Below the pieces are notes generated by a model that was not told the origin of the DNA, did no database searches, and saw only the letters and a program-made list of their open reading frames with translations. Both the position numbers and the translations under genes were made by a program. Below, piece after piece: positions 24,411-37,159 of a stretch of 64,000 nucleotides of DNA (within the stretch, counting starts at the first letter, position 1; every line of letters begins with the position of its first letter). Origin of the DNA: Isoetes taiwanensis (Eukaryota; Streptophyta; Lycopodiopsida; Isoetales; Isoetaceae); assembly GCA_021234155.1 (NCBI GenBank), contig JAJEKV010000090.1, positions 3,402,479 to 3,466,478 of the forward strand, read 5' to 3'.

Positions 24411-24535
24411 TCATATATACGTACCAAATGTAGAAGCCATAATAGCCAAGTAGAGTTGTATTTCACATACCATTAATCATATATACGTACCAAATGTAGC
24501 TTCATAATAGCCAAGTAGAGTTGTATTTCACATAA
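24411..24535. repeat. 66-bp tandem duplication
   Basis: TCATATATACGTACCAAATG begins at 24,411 and 24,477. Both copies continue through TAATAGCCAAGTAGAG and TTGTATTTCACATA, with differences only in the middle (AGAAGCC versus GCTTC). Confidence 0.9.
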
Positions 24536-24539
24536 TGAT

Positions 24540-26915
24540 TGCCTTAGATTCATCCACTATATGTAGGATTGTAAGCAATAAAATGGAATTCACAAACAAA
24601 GTCGTAATTCACAATAATTCCTCAGATCATCACCTCAATCTCATCATATCATTATTGCTAGTGGAGCACCTACAAGATTGAATAGAATTATGCATTCATT
24701 TAAAACTCTTTATTCCAAGATACGTAATGCCGAGATTCGCAGTAATTGTAAATGACTTCAAGATGTCGTCATGAAAATGGTATTAGATGCCATGTTTTCT
24801 CGGTGAAATTTAATTGCCTAAAAATGATGATAGGTTTTCTTTTAATCTCGATGAAGTATCGAAGAAGAGCTTGAAATTGAGGTTAACGAGGATGGACTAT
24901 CATTCCTAGGGGCCAAATCGTATTCCATCGACACTCAAGAGTTTGCCTGAAGGTGAAAGAGTAACCAGTTATAAACGTTGATTTCCATTTGTTCCTGCAT
25001 ATTCTCGAGAAAAAGCCTAGTGCCGAATAAAACCTATTAGGAAACACCAATGCATAAGCCGCTTTACACCAATTTTGGGATGGAAAAGCTCAAGAAATAA
25101 TCTAAAAGAGAAATCCCAAGCCTCGTGCATTGATTACCTTTCTTGTTGGGACTCCAACGTACTCTATTCTCAACCCTTTCAAATCCCAGCAAGAGCAAAT
25201 ATCCCAAGTAAGTTTAGTTTGTGTGGATTTGATGACGGCTTAATAAGCATGTTCCCGCATCCCCGCATTACAAGGATCGCCGCTGTTTTAGAAAGCTCTG
25301 CCTCAAGAGAACTCGGGTCCACCAACAGAAGGATAGAACAAATCCAAAACCAAGATCCGAATTCGTGAGAAAAAAAAATGACCAGAACCCTAAAGCATGC
25401 CCTCTTTCCACAAACCCTAAAATATGAGATGTTTCAGACTAAAAATAATTGGTTTTTTCATGGAGAAATATTCAAAGCTAAACCATTGCAAAATCCTCAT
25501 AGATAATATGGCATTCGGTCATGAGAATACAGTGCACTCTAGATATAATCGGGATTAGTATGCCTCGTGACAATACCATCAAATCATATGAAAACCATAG
25601 CAAAAATCGCATTAAAAAATACAAAAGACCCCTCGCTATAATAATGCTACATATTCATGGCAAAACCACTTGGAACAAAAATCTCGCAAACATCTAAAAG
25701 AACATGAGAGATTCAACACACAGAAAGAGAGAAAAGGAAAAGACAATAAAATGTTGCATTTTTATTTCCAAAACAAAAGACTAACCTAGTTATAGATTTA
25801 TAATTTTTCAAATTGATCCCCTCGCTATAATTTCAGTTAATAACTGGTTTGCCTCCAAAAAATGGAGACCTGCCTACGAGCTTCCCATTGCATATGCAAA
25901 GGCTTGCTCTAGAAACGCTTTATAGTAATGAGTGCCACTCTCATGTCCGCAGCGATAATTAGAAAAAAAAGTGGGCTTGATGTCAGAGAAAATAAGTCAT
26001 GGAAAGATCTCTCTTTCCAAGGTCTTAATCAAACGTGGCTTTATATCCGCTATCCTTGCATAATTAATACCATTTCTTTGCCATCATCGCACTCCATATT
26101 AGATAAATTTTAGAACCGCTCTTAGCCCAAGAGCAACATACCCAAGAGGCATTGATTCATCCCCCTCTCGGTGACTAACTGTGATTCTAAAAGATTCACA
26201 AAAAGTAGTGGGGCTTTAGTCAAGTATTTCACCAGACCATCCGATACTACGATATCCGAATCCATAAATCAAAGTACTAAATCATTTTCATGCTTTATCT
26301 TGCTCCGCAAGGCGTAAGTAGCTCTGACAAAATCGCTTCTGAAAGCAGTTGTCCACCAGGAACCAAGGTCGATAGCTTAAGCCACAACTTGATCGAACAG
26401 GGCCATCAACGCCAGGAGATGTTCCAGAAGAAAATGTGGCCGCTTAAGATTGCGCTCCGTGATGATTTGCAATCACCGGCTGCTTCACCGCCTTTGATTC
26501 CTACCGACTAAATGAATGCAAACTAGCACACAAGAACTACGAAAGTTAGGGCATGGCGACGGTCGCCACACCGTAGATCCATGTTACCGGCCTGTAATGG
26601 CTATTATGCGGATCCAAAATTTCACCGTAATCCAGATTTTTCTCCCATTTTTGTCACTGTGATTTTTCCTCGAATGGTATGTGTCAACTTTAGAAGGAGG
26701 CATCGAAAAAGAATATTCCAAAGGAATTTTCATAGGAGAGTTATATATGTTAGATAATGGTATAATATATAATATATTCCTTACACCATCACAGTTTTAT
26801 AGCCAGTCCTTATAACACATTATTTCTCAAGCCAATAGCTGAAAAAGAAAGCTACTCCTTACAGTCCACGAGCAGCAACTCTAGATTCCAAAGACGTAGA
26901 TAACATATCATATCA
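24540..26915. other. no recognised gene; short unassigned frames
   Basis: A 97-codon plus-strand frame (25,075-25,368) and a 73-codon frame (26,290-26,511) lie in less AT-rich pockets but show no known domain. The second is hydrophilic and Q/K-rich. Two ACCCTAAA motifs lie just right of the first. These pockets could be exons of an unrecognised gene, but no start, splice pattern or homology supports that. Confidence 0.35.
25412..25422. promoter_or_regulatory. telo-box-like AAACCCTAAAA
   Basis: AAACCCTA is the plant telo-box, frequent in 5' regions of growth-related genes. A second, partial ACCCTAAA lies about 25 bases to the left. With no gene established nearby, a regulatory role is only a possibility. 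Confidence 0.25.
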
Positions 26916-26919
26916 TATA

Positions 26920-26926
26920 CAACAAC

Positions 26927-26957
<31 letters not shown>

Positions 26958-26995
26958 AACAACAAAGAACAACAAGTCAACAACAAATAACAACA
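26920..26995. repeat. (AAC)n microsatellite
   Basis: A run of CAA/AAC trinucleotides, pure in the centre (about 26,930-26,956) and interrupted at both sides. It accounts for the leucine-run frame on the opposite strand, which is not a gene. Confidence 0.95.
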
Positions 26996-28300
26996 GCGAA
27001 CTAACAAGGAAACCTCTACCCAGCTTAGACTCATCCGATATCGACGGCTTGATTCTCCGAGTCCATCAAGCAGATATAATTCATGCAGGTAATGGATTTA
27101 CTGGCCATGAGAATTCACATGCTTATTTTTGCCCAACAACGAGTCTTATGCATGTCAAACTAGCAACGTAAAAACTAGCAAAAAACCTTCAACTAACAAC
27201 CAAACACGACCATTAAGCTTTGTAACATCTCTATATATGCAAGCATACTGAGCTTCCTTTCTCTACTTAACCATTCAACACAAGGCCCCTAAAATTAAAC
27301 CAATATGACTTTTTTGTAATGATTCATTAGTGAAAACCAAATCCTAAAATCAATATGGATATGTGAGCTAAAACGTTTACAAACCATGATGTTTATGCAA
27401 TATGGTTCATCAATACAATTCGATGACATGATAAATAAGCATTGCCTTTTAACACGGTACTATAACACGATAGTTATATATAACAATTTAATATATATGA
27501 TGTGTATTGATGTTTAACAAGAATGATAGTTGATCACATCTATCTTTCTTGGTAGATAGACATGGTAATCTTAAGTGTCTATTGTGATGATTGATGGTAA
27601 TTAATTGTAACACCACAATGTGGTAAATGTAGATGGTTTAGATTCACTAGTATGTGATACCAAATAACTAAGCAATACAATTTAACAACCTGATCCTGAG
27701 TATAAGATATTTAATGATGTTTCAGTTGTCAATGCGAAAGGGTTTTTATGATTGCAATGGAATACGTGGGATTTGAACCCACATTTTACCATATGTTTTA
27801 CAATAATCAGACCATATAGAATCAGTTTGAGCAATTCAAAAGCCAAAATGCCTTTTGAAACGCGCATAGGGATAGAGCACGCAAAAGGTTAAGAATAGAA
27901 GCATAAAGACAATTAATACCTCCAATTGATACCTCTAGTGGAAAGAGAAGTCTGCTCTTCAGCATTCTAAAATGCAAATAGAAATAGATTAGTAAAAAAT
28001 TTCCATGTGGTTATGCAAAAGAAGAAGGAGGATACAAGTTTGAATCCTTTAAGGAAAAAATTCTACGACCTAATCTATGGCAACCTACCTAGCTACAATC
28101 GACTTGCCCTCATATTTCCTCTTCCTTGATTGATCTTCACCATGATTACACACAATACTATGCAAAACAATTTTATATAGACCGTTTTCAAACAAGGCAA
28201 AGACATGGCTGCATATCTGCCTTGGATTTAACCTAGGCTATATACGTACAAATGAAAAACTCGCCACATCTAAAAGAATATACATCTCCTGCATCAGTAA
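26996..28300. other. no gene seen
   Basis: AT-rich DNA without supported coding sequence. A tRNA T-arm-like string (GTGGGTTCAAATCCCAC on the minus strand, near 27,769-27,785) has no matching acceptor or D arm. Confidence 0.5.
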
Positions 28301-28308
28301 CAATATTA

Positions 28309-28420
28309 GTCTCTAATCACTACATGTACTGCTTTAGTTCCTTGCAATGATTCCACAACTTGTGGCGGTGATTCACAGTCCACCGAAGCAACCATATCAA
28401 CCACAACCCCATGTACGCAT
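28309..28420 (-). pseudogene. duplicated RCC1-repeat exon, frame-broken (copy 2)
   Basis: The minus strand is clearly related to the RCC1 exon at 29.7-29.9 kb. ESPPQVVESLQGTKAVHV in one frame matches ESLPNVVESLQGTKAVHV, and the flanking nucleotides (ACTGCTTTAGTTCCTTGC) are identical. It has lost the upstream Trp/Gly framework of the repeat through indels and has stops in the equivalent frame. Probably an inactive duplicate created by local duplication. Confidence 0.65.
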
Positions 28421-28513
28421 TATTATCCATCTTCAGAATCATCACGTGATCCATTGTTACAACAACAACCGCGATAGTTCAACAACTTTTCGCAGCACTA
28501 CGAATCTTAATGA

Positions 28514-28590
28514 CGCGAACTATATCAACCTCAACCCCATGTACAAATACATCCATTCTCATGATGAGTACTCGCGATATATGCACAACA
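28514..28590 (-). pseudogene. third partial RCC1-exon copy
   Basis: TATATCAACCTCAACCCCAT and ATACATCCATTCTC line up with TATTGACCCCAATCCCAT and ACACATCCACCTTC in the 29.8 kb exon and with the copy at 28.4 kb. Only the central part of the exon is present. Confidence 0.5.
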
Positions 28591-29702
28591 CCAAAACACC
28601 GGCCAAATAGATAGGCTTTTCACCACATCACACAGCTAAAGATATCAAGTTTTATAATTTTGAATTGGCGGGTAGCCACCATAGAAGAATATCCCATATA
28701 AAGAGAAACGACAATAATATTTCCAAGAAGTAGGTGAGAAAAGTGTATGCATACTTCTCATCGAGATAAAACCCCTTTCTCGGGTTTTCGGTATTGCCAA
28801 TGTTCTCGAGAGGTATTGCCTACCGGAGGGAAGCAAAATGACCTGGGCATCAAGTTTTAACAGGAATATGTATGTCTCTTTGGATTTAAATTTTGTTAAT
28901 GGGCTAATAATGTATGGATGGTTGTACCTTTGTCGCGGAAGCTATTCAAGGTAAGGCCCTGCCATGAATGAATGCCGCTTGGCAACAAAAAGTACATAAA
29001 ATGCTATTAGCCATCAACATAAATAACAAAGCTTCGAAAACCTCCAGAGGGGCCGGGTCATATGCAATGCTTTTACAATAAACCTCTATAACAAGATAAG
29101 ATAAGATAAGAATTTTACAAGGAGGGCTGGTCATGCGTCACAAAAATATAACTTTGAAAGGAACTTGAAAGAAATTAAAAAGAAAAAACCTCCGTGCCAC
29201 GCTGGATGAAACCTCTTTTAATCTGAGGTGGAGGGGAAGGGAAGGGCTTACCGCGCATGCCGTGCAATATTATAAATAACAATAACTTTCTTCAAAAGAG
29301 AGATATTATTAAAAACATTTAACATGGATGACACCTGGGTCAATGGTCCACGAATTAGAGGAAAAAAGAAGGGCAGAGCAGAGGGTTTGCCCAATGCTAT
29401 TATACTGCTGTGAGAAGAATGTCAAATGAGAAGAAACACGAAAGGGCCGAATATATATCACTCGTCCTCTCACGAGAATCTCGATCATACGGTGTGGATC
29501 GATCTGCATCTCCTTCAACCACTGCTGCATGTATATATCAAAATTAGTAAGATTGATTTGCACTACTTTCTCGTTCTTTTGTTTAGAGATAGTGGCATTA
29601 AAGATTGAAGCAGACTACATTATACCATCTAAAAATGCATGAAAGTATATTTTGCAACCATGAGTAGATAGGAATCACTAACCTACCCCTTCATAGCACT
29701 GC

Positions 29703-29894
29703 TCAAGTGATAACAATAAGTGTTGTATAGTCTCTGGTCGCTACATGGACTGCTTTAGTTCCTTGCAATGATTCAACAACATTTGGCAGTGATTCATGAT
29801 ACCAGCAACCATATTGACCCCAATCCCATGTATAGACACATCCACCTTCTGCTGGTGAATGCCAAGTTCTAGCTGTTACAACAACATGCTTCAA
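29703..29894 (-). CDS. RCC1-repeat exon (RCC1/UVR8-like), partial
   Basis: A 63-codon frame reads EGGCVYTWDWGQYG followed by PNVVESLQGTKAVHVA and a hydrophobic TLIVIT end. This is one RCC1 blade: G-x-V-Y-x-W-G..G..G, then P..V..L.G..V..V..G..H. It keeps the pattern of the 7-bladed propeller of RCC1/UVR8-family proteins (guanine-exchange or light signalling, nucleus or cytoplasm), though two of the canonical glycines are replaced (D for G after W, C for G after YG). The minus strand has GTTGTTGTAACAG as a plausible acceptor just before the block, so it may be a last exon ending at its stop. A single blade cannot function alone. Other blades were not found, and it could be a gene fragment. Confidence 0.55.
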   Translation of the reverse strand: MKHVVVTARTWHSPAEGGCVYTWDWGQYGCWYHESLPNVVESLQGTKAVHVATRDYTTLIVIT

Positions 29895-29899
29895 TTTAA

Positions 29900-32800
29900 G
29901 TACTTGTCAGTGCTCAATTAAATAAGTTGAGCATCTGATTGGCAGTGTACTATCAACAGAGTAGACTGCCCTGCAGACATTTCGAAGATGTATTTAAGAG
30001 TATGAAGTCCAAAACTAAAGAAAAGACAAATGAAGAAGAATCAACAAGTGCATGCATAGAGATTTCAAGCCAATATCAATAGCTAAAGTATATAAGAAGT
30101 ACGTATATGCTAAAAGAAGTTACATGAGTTTGAATGCAATATTGAATACACATTGGCCTCTGTTGTACCTATTAGCAGTCTAAATGGCAACTGATTTTTT
30201 AGATTATGCAATTTAAATAGATGGAACAGACCTTATACTCTTTCTGCTGCCCAAAATCATAAGAAGGAATTCTTGTAGCAGACCCTATCTTCAAAGATTT
30301 GAATATAACGAGCAGGTAAATGACTTATCTTCAAAAATATGGCAGTATCCATGAGTGTATGTTGGCAGCTGCAATTTGGATCGATAATGGTGAGCATTTC
30401 TCTGGAACTTGAAGAAGGAGTTAGTACAAGTACTAAAAACTTGCAAAATTGAGCTTGTTCATATCAACTTTTCAGGGCTCAAACGAGCTGGGGTAATGAA
30501 AGTTTCCAAGTTGCGAACAGTATCCTCCGAGGTAACCCAAGTGGTTCCCTTAATAATTGCCCAATTTGGGACATGTTGCCGAATAGACTCTGTCCAACTC
30601 ATCCTTCTAAGAAGCCGGTGATCGTGTTCTGTCATTCTGCAAAGAAAGCGGTGCACTAGAAAAGTTGGACTGGATATCTGGAGATTGTACGAGAGAAGTC
30701 CGCCAAGTATCTTCTTTGGCAAATTGATAAGGAGGCATGCCCTGGAAAACATCAATGTCGTTATCTGATTTGGACAAAAAATTGACCCTTTGGAGCATAA
30801 ATAATGGTAAGGATGTTGAATCTCTGCTAATCGTTTGTTGGTGTCTCCCAATTGATTTCATTAACTTGAGTCATGGAATCTTAGCATTAGTCAACATGAT
30901 GTCATATAATGAGAAAGAACCAAAGAAGCAAACTTATCTAAAAGCTTGAAGTCCTTTGGTTGTTGGAACAATAATACCCATAGCTTGCATAAATAGAGTT
31001 TGGGCTGCCTTTATTGTGTCAAGGAAATTCCGCTTTGACGTCTTGATCATCCTTCTCCAAGAGGGTAGGAATCTTTAAGACTTGAAAAGAGAATGGCATC
31101 TTTAATTTACTAATGGCGCTCTTTGTTGGTGTATCCCTCATAGCTTTGAGAATAAGCTACAAATAGGCAAGGATATAACTTGTGATATCTAATGCCCAAT
31201 CTTGACATATAGATAGGTAGCCACAAAAATATCCCCGATGACAAATGGCGCTGGACTAGCCGTAAAGCCGCGGTTGATAGGACAAAGTTTTCCAAATTTC
31301 GAAAGTATTGAGTTGGAGACATTGAACAGTATGATCTATATCATGAATAAGCAAATAGACTTTCAAACTACTCGCATCATATTGATAGTTGGCTTCAAAG
31401 GTAGTAAAACCTAAGAAGGTTATGACATGCACGAAAATACGGCCAATGGTATTCAATGAAGTTTGTGCATGTGTTAATTGATCTTTCAATGTTTGATGTT
31501 GGTTCTTGAAGACTTGAAGCGTTGTTCCCTTTGATTTTCAAAGTATCCACTTTATTTGGAAGAAGTTTAACTTCTTGCATATTGACCAAGGCAGGATTTT
31601 GACTTTGAAGACGCTCTCATGGTCGCATACGCAACGCTTTGGAGTTTTTGGTCGGTGCCCAATATAGCCCGGTATTTTCAAAATGCAATGTATCTTGAAG
31701 AGTTTTGCTTATCTTGTTGAAGAACTAATATGGTGTGTCCACTTTTTCATTAATGGTCAACAAGACATGTTGGTAGCAAATCTTGTATGTTTGTCGTTAA
31801 CCGAAATAATGCTTGAAACCGGCCTAAGGCTATTGAAGGGTTTAAAATTGGAGTATCACTCAATGTCGCTATGACTCATGATATTCCATTTCCTTTTAAA
31901 CTCGCGGTAACTCGTGAAAGACAAGAAGTAAGAAATCATTATATGCGATGTGTAGCATAAGGTAAATTCTGAGCATCAGGCTTCCTTTTATAATTTCAAT
32001 TGCCTATGCAATTTGAAGCCCGTGGTACCAAGAAATTCCTTGAGGACGGATTACATATACCAACCATTTTGTCAGTAATTCCATTATGATTATCATCGGG
32101 TCGACCTTTTCTTTAAATGTAAGAATACCGCATAATGCCTGAGTAACTTTATCCGTGCTAAAGTCCATCGCTCACATAATGATATCAAGTAATGAGTTAA
32201 ACTTTCACATCAACATGTGAAGGAGCCGCCTTTAGGATTTGGTAGCTTTAATGTTCTATTGCTAACTCTTTGAATGATGATACCAATTCGCTAGGGTGAG
32301 TATAGCTTGTTCTTGCAACAAGTTCATAGTTGGTTATATACTCGCAATACCCTTTCATTGATCATGTGAAATGGCAAAAGAGCAAATGTAAGCAATTCAA
32401 CCTGTTGTAGATAGCCAATAGCTTGATCATCTAAAGGAGGCAATTTACTCAAATTAATTTTGGGCAATAAAGGTCGGATTGTACAAGATGGTGTTCTTTC
32501 CACAGATGTAATACAATAGGCATTTATTATCAAGAGGATCCAATGGCACGCCATCGACGATATCGCTGGTGAAATCGGGCCAACGCTGTTCACTTTTCGC
32601 CTTTATATTTTGGATATAATGGTGACGCAAGGTCGTATTTGGTCCTTTCCACATGATTATTTTATTGAAAGGCCAAAATCTAATGCAATACATAGCCTCC
32701 ATAAAATAATCATCAAAAATAACTTTTAATCGAGGATCCCACCAGTGTCGAACTTTAGGACCAGGAAGTGACACCATGATTAATTGCAAAATGGAACGTG

Positions 32801-32930
32801 TAGCTTTGGCTTTTTGCAATTTAATAGAGAAGTTGGAGTTACACATAATTTCTGGCCACTCCCATATATAGATTGTGATTTTGGACCATTGGTGAATGAA
32901 AACACTCAAACAACTGTTCTAGAGATGCCA
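29900..32930 (-). other. unrecognised minus-strand frames, possible decayed gene or retroelement
   Basis: Minus-strand frames at 30,459-30,861 (130 codons), 31,256-31,589 and 32,324-32,909 (151 codons) are longer than the local background. The last contains W/P-rich stretches such as WWDPRLKVIFDDYF, and a frame at 30.6-30.86 kb is Ser/Arg-rich. None matches a family I recognise. They lie upstream of the RCC1 exon on the same strand, so shared transcription is possible but unproven. Confidence 0.3.
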
Positions 32931-33880
32931 TAGCATCCAAACGCCCTCAGCCCCACGGCCTCAGAAAAATAGGCATTTCACAAAGAAAAAATGGGGAATT
33001 TTAAAATCGCCCTATTATCTTTGCATATTTCTCAAAATGCCCTTGTATTTATGGTATTTGTCAAAATGCCCTTGTTTTCTACACTTTTAAACCCCGGATC
33101 TTGTAGATTTAAAGATTCGACTGCCATCCACCATTGGATCAGAGAGAGTTATATTACAGAACCTCCGTAATGATCTTTTTACTAGAATATTTGAATGAGT
33201 ATTATAATAACCCTTCTTTCTAGAGAATACTCGGCACTTTCTAGCATATCTCTGGCACTTCCCGATGTTGCTTTGCATGACTTTTCCGGCATAGCTTGTG
33301 ACCATATTCTAAAAGCATGTAGCTCACATGCATACCACAATACCAGCTCCCAACAATTATGAGGCTTACTCCCTCTGCACCCGTAGATCTATGATAGATA
33401 ATAAGGGCTTAACAATCGCATTCATATAGGAACATAACGGCTTTCTAATATGCTTTGACCATGAATGTTTTCATGATTGCACATTTCTTCTTTTGCCTAT
33501 AGTCTGTGTTTGGATTTAAAGTGCATCATAATCAGTAAGTCCGAAGTCAAAACACATTATTTGCAGAAAACACCGCATTCTATTCGGAGGGAAACAAAGG
33601 AACTTACCTTAAAGTCCAACTATCTCTCTACTTGAGGGAACTGCGTAAGGATGTAAGAGATGCCAAATCAAAATGAAAAGCAGCAAAACACCACCTATAT
33701 GAAAAAAAATCCTGCCATTACGCTATTCGCCTCTTTGTCGCTAAATGGCAAATCCGACACTACTACCACGACATGCTTTCATTATATATTCAAAAATGAT
33801 TCTCGCCGTCCTTCTTACAAATCCAGTTTCAAGAATTGCCTCTTATTACGTACATTGCAGAAAATCAACAACGCATGTTT
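32930..33880. other. no gene seen
   Basis: Includes a twice-repeated CAAAATGCCCTTG motif near 33,035 and 33,063, related to CAAATGCCCTTG strings at 54.6-54.75 kb, which hints at a dispersed repeat. No coding sequence supported. Confidence 0.4.
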
Positions 33881-36050
33881 GATCTATCGATGATCGAAAG
33901 CCAAAAGCCTTTTACGACCGTTGTATAAAGGTATCAACCACTCCCGCAATGTTACCTCACTGAGACAAATGGGTTGAGGAGCTGTATGATCCCCCGGCAC
34001 CTGGACGCACTGACCAGGGAGAAACACTACGCCTTCGTGAGGAGGACATCCATCGGTCTTAGGCATCTTGCTAATGGTAAAGCAAAGGACTTGCAGGACT
34101 TTTCAGGTCATTGTTGAAATGGGGTGGCCAGCTTTGCCTCGGGCCTTTTGACAGGATAATCAACTCGTGCCATCGAGAGGGCCTTCGGCAGAATGGGACA
34201 GTTAGCAAGGTCACCCCTATTCATAAGATCTGCATGCGGATGACTCCACCAACTACCGGCGACCATGGTGAGCCCGCTACTCAAAACTCTAGCATGTATG
34301 ATGGAGAAGAAGCACCCAAATGGGCTGAGTCCGAGCACGCGGTACTGGCCAGAAGGCTTCCATTCCCTGCCCACTCCACGAGGGACCATATTTTTGCCTC
34401 GTGAATCTCATGGAAGCTAGCCGCAATACCCGCATGAGACTTGTATTGTCGCTTCGCGGATTTTGAGGATGGTGATATGATACGGTCCCTCTCGACTGTT
34501 GTGGGCAATGCTTGCGTGAGCTACATGTCCCACAGATTTTGCACGCTACCCACCGCTTCTATGACTTTATTATATGCCAATTTTGCCCGGCCGCACTATC
34601 GGGTGAACAACACCATAGGTGCTAAACAGGATGCCCGTTATCTCCAACGCTTTTGATTCTATATTGACAAGTTGGAGACCTCGGATGCAAGAACATGGAG
34701 GTGGCCCGTAGCTGCCGTGAGGCATATACAGCATAACAGCTTGCTCGCAGACGATCTAGGCTTATTGTCCCATACGCCTAGGGAGTATGTGAACATTTGA
34801 TGCTCTCACTAATTCTCGTGGACATACCAGAATGATACCAACCAAAGAAAACCAAGTCAAGGTTAACTCGTCACAAGAAAGATGATATCCTGCACTTATT
34901 GCCAAAGAGGACAAAGGATGGAAGTTTCGAATCGATTTCTCCGCTAACATGCTAAGGGATGACTGTGATAGAAAGAAGGGTCAGCGCCAGGATGGAAAGC
35001 CATGTATGCAATGCGTAATACCGCTACGTATCAGATCTCGAACGAAAGCACACCGCTCCGGAAAGCACCGCGGAACCGCGATTGTCAGATGGGGTAGAGG
35101 TCCGGGGCCGTTAGCAAGGGTACTTGAATAGGCTAGAGAGGGTATTGAAGGCTTTCCCGACGCGATGTTCTAGGCGCCAAGGACACGGTGCCTTTATCCG
35201 ATTTTTGTCAGATGAGATTCGCTTTTGGCCCCGCAAAGATTCGCTATGCGCAGCACCTTGTATATTTCCATAAGGTTGATTAATGAATGCACAACGCCTT
35301 CCTCCCCGCAGTTCTATTATAATAAGGGCCACAACGCCTCAAGAGAGTGTGGCGTGAGCATTGTAGGGGATGGCCCTCGCGAAGATGGTCTTATGGACTA
35401 TCAACACATTATGGATATGTTCCATATCGCTGGAGCAGAGTCAGATTTTTGAATGAGCTTGTCACTTCCTCGCGGATGTTTCACCTTACAAAGCCCAAAA
35501 CGTAACACTACCACACGCAGTTAACTCACGCTTGAACATGGCCCCCCACCAAGATTTGAAGGCACACATCTCTACTAAGAAATCCGAGAGCTATAGCTGC
35601 AATAAGGCGATTATGGTCCCACCATCTCGCACTGAGACAAATACTGGGTACGATGGTGGAGGTGGGCGGGAATCCCCTAAGATGAGAGATATGCCAGCAG
35701 TCGGGCTACATGCGATAAGAGGAAGATGAACACCATGCTCTGCTGTGAATTCCCAAAGATATGCACACATCCGAATACCATGCCGATCTCGTGATGCCTC
35801 GGAGATAGCACTATCAACTGGCCGGGTTTCAATGGTTGCATCGCCTCACATCCTACATTCTCAAGTAAGTCTCCACCGGCCGTGAGTTCTCACAACATGG
35901 AATTGAGCCTCGATAAATTTCAACGCCTTACTATGTATGGTTTTCCTCCCACATAGGGTTTTTTCTATCTCAGCTTTGTGTTTGGAAACTTTCCGCTTAT
36001 ATTGTATCACTCTGCCTCATAGGCCGTTGGTCACAGGACGTTAAAATAAG
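33880..36050. other. GC-richer decayed tract, probably retroelement-derived
   Basis: Base composition is distinctly GC-richer than the flanks and similar to the gypsy copy at 41-47 kb. Short frames run on both strands (60-97 codons). The plus-strand frame at 34,441-34,656 has a spacing reminiscent of retroelement RNase H, but no catalytic residues can be assigned. No family is claimed. Confidence 0.3.
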
Positions 36051-36053
36051 TAC

Positions 36054-36091
36054 TCCTTCCCTTCCTTCCTTCCTTCCTTCCTTCCTTCCTT
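36054..36091. repeat. (TTCC)n microsatellite
   Basis: About nine CCTT/TTCC units, uninterrupted apart from one extra C at the left. Confidence 0.95.
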
Positions 36092-36538
36092 ATTTTCTTG
36101 CATGGCTTAATTGCATTTGATTTGTTAGGTATCAAACGCATTGAAAAGGATTTGAGCTCTTTGATCTAGAGGCTACAATCTTATGAAGATGATTTTATCT
36201 CATTTCATTGTATTTAGATTGCAGAGAATAGCTTCAGGAAATCTTATTTCATAATTTATTTTGCATGACCTGGGTGGCAGGCAATATCTTCGAGAACAGG
36301 AATATCTGAGCTACTGCAAACGGACGGAGGGGCAGATGCAGAAGCATCTGAGTCAAGGAAGTAGTCACATTTAGATAAGACCTAGAAGTTAAAAGCCATA
36401 GAAATATATTCTCTTTACAGTTAAAGGTAAATCGATTCCAAACAATAAGGAGGATTATGCATTTCTTGTAAATATTTCAGTGCATTTGTTACTTTTAGGA
36501 TATTTTTTGACATATTTTAGGCCTGTACATATTAAAGT

Positions 36539-37159
36539 ATGTGCATTTGTGTTTCAGGACTATTTCTTGTGCATTTATGTTTCAGGACTATTTCTTATCA
36601 AACTTTGTTTTTCAATATGACAAAGGGAATTCTGTCATTCTTCAAATGTTCTAGTAGTAGTGCGCAACAAGCTGAAAATGGTTCTTTGAATGGGGTTGAT
36701 AAATTTTATGATGTAGCAGCCAATACAGATGAGGATATTATCGTTGTAAATGTGGATTATGATGCACAAGTCACACTTGATGTAGATGGCAATCGGGTTG
36801 AGGATGATCAAGAAAACATTGCCCATCCTACGCTTGATGCGCGTGATGCAACGGCCGGAAGATGACCAACAAAATCTTGCCCACCGACAAACTCGCACAA
36901 TTAGCAAAGCAATAAAATGAAAAGAAAATCAGATCAATGGGTTAGCGGAAGAGAGTTCAAAGATCATTGGGTTGCAGACTTTCCATTCATAGAGCCACCG
37001 GACGAAAAGACAAGCATGGATTCCCTAAAAACCGTGAGCAAGGTGTACGCGATGCTCTGGCAGCCAAGGGCACCATCGCTAATTTGCAACCGGGTTGGAT
37101 ACTATAGAGAAGCATGCAGTAAAATATATGAGAAGAAGATGGTCGATGGAAGTAAATAA
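36539..37159 (+). pseudogene. fragment like the zinc-finger N-terminus of hAT-like/DUF4371 proteins
   Basis: A first frame contains MTKGILSFF followed by an acidic, asparagine-rich linker. After a frameshift near 36,860 a second frame reads KRKSDQWVSGREFKDHWV.DFPFIE and SKVYAMLW, then in another frame GWDTIEKHAVKYMRRR. The order F..W...FP, then a short Cys-type module, then DTIEKHA, is that of the TTF/BED-like zinc-finger region of plant and animal domesticated hAT-type proteins. The zinc-ligand cysteines are not all visible, and no catalytic transposase core follows, so this is a broken remnant at best. Confidence 0.35.
36541..36596. repeat. 28-bp tandem duplication
   Basis: GTGCATTTGTGTTTCAGGAC at 36,541 and GTGCATTTATGTTTCAGGAC at 36,569 are adjacent copies; both run on to TATTTCTT. 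Confidence 0.9.

Noticed and set aside
26852-27034. Leucine-run open frame on the minus strand
   Set aside because: It is the translation of the (AAC)n microsatellite.
27765-27790. tRNA T-arm-like string GTGGGTTCAAATCCCAC on the minus strand
   Set aside because: The 5' acceptor strand, D arm and anticodon arm are missing in the 70 bases upstream, so no tRNA can fold.
34441-34656. Possible copia RNase H frame
   Set aside because: Only loose spacing similarity; no catalytic acidic residues could be aligned.
35225-35452. Zinc-knuckle-like string YYNKGHNASREC
   Set aside because: The first two cysteines are absent and His-to-Cys spacing is one residue too long for CCHC.
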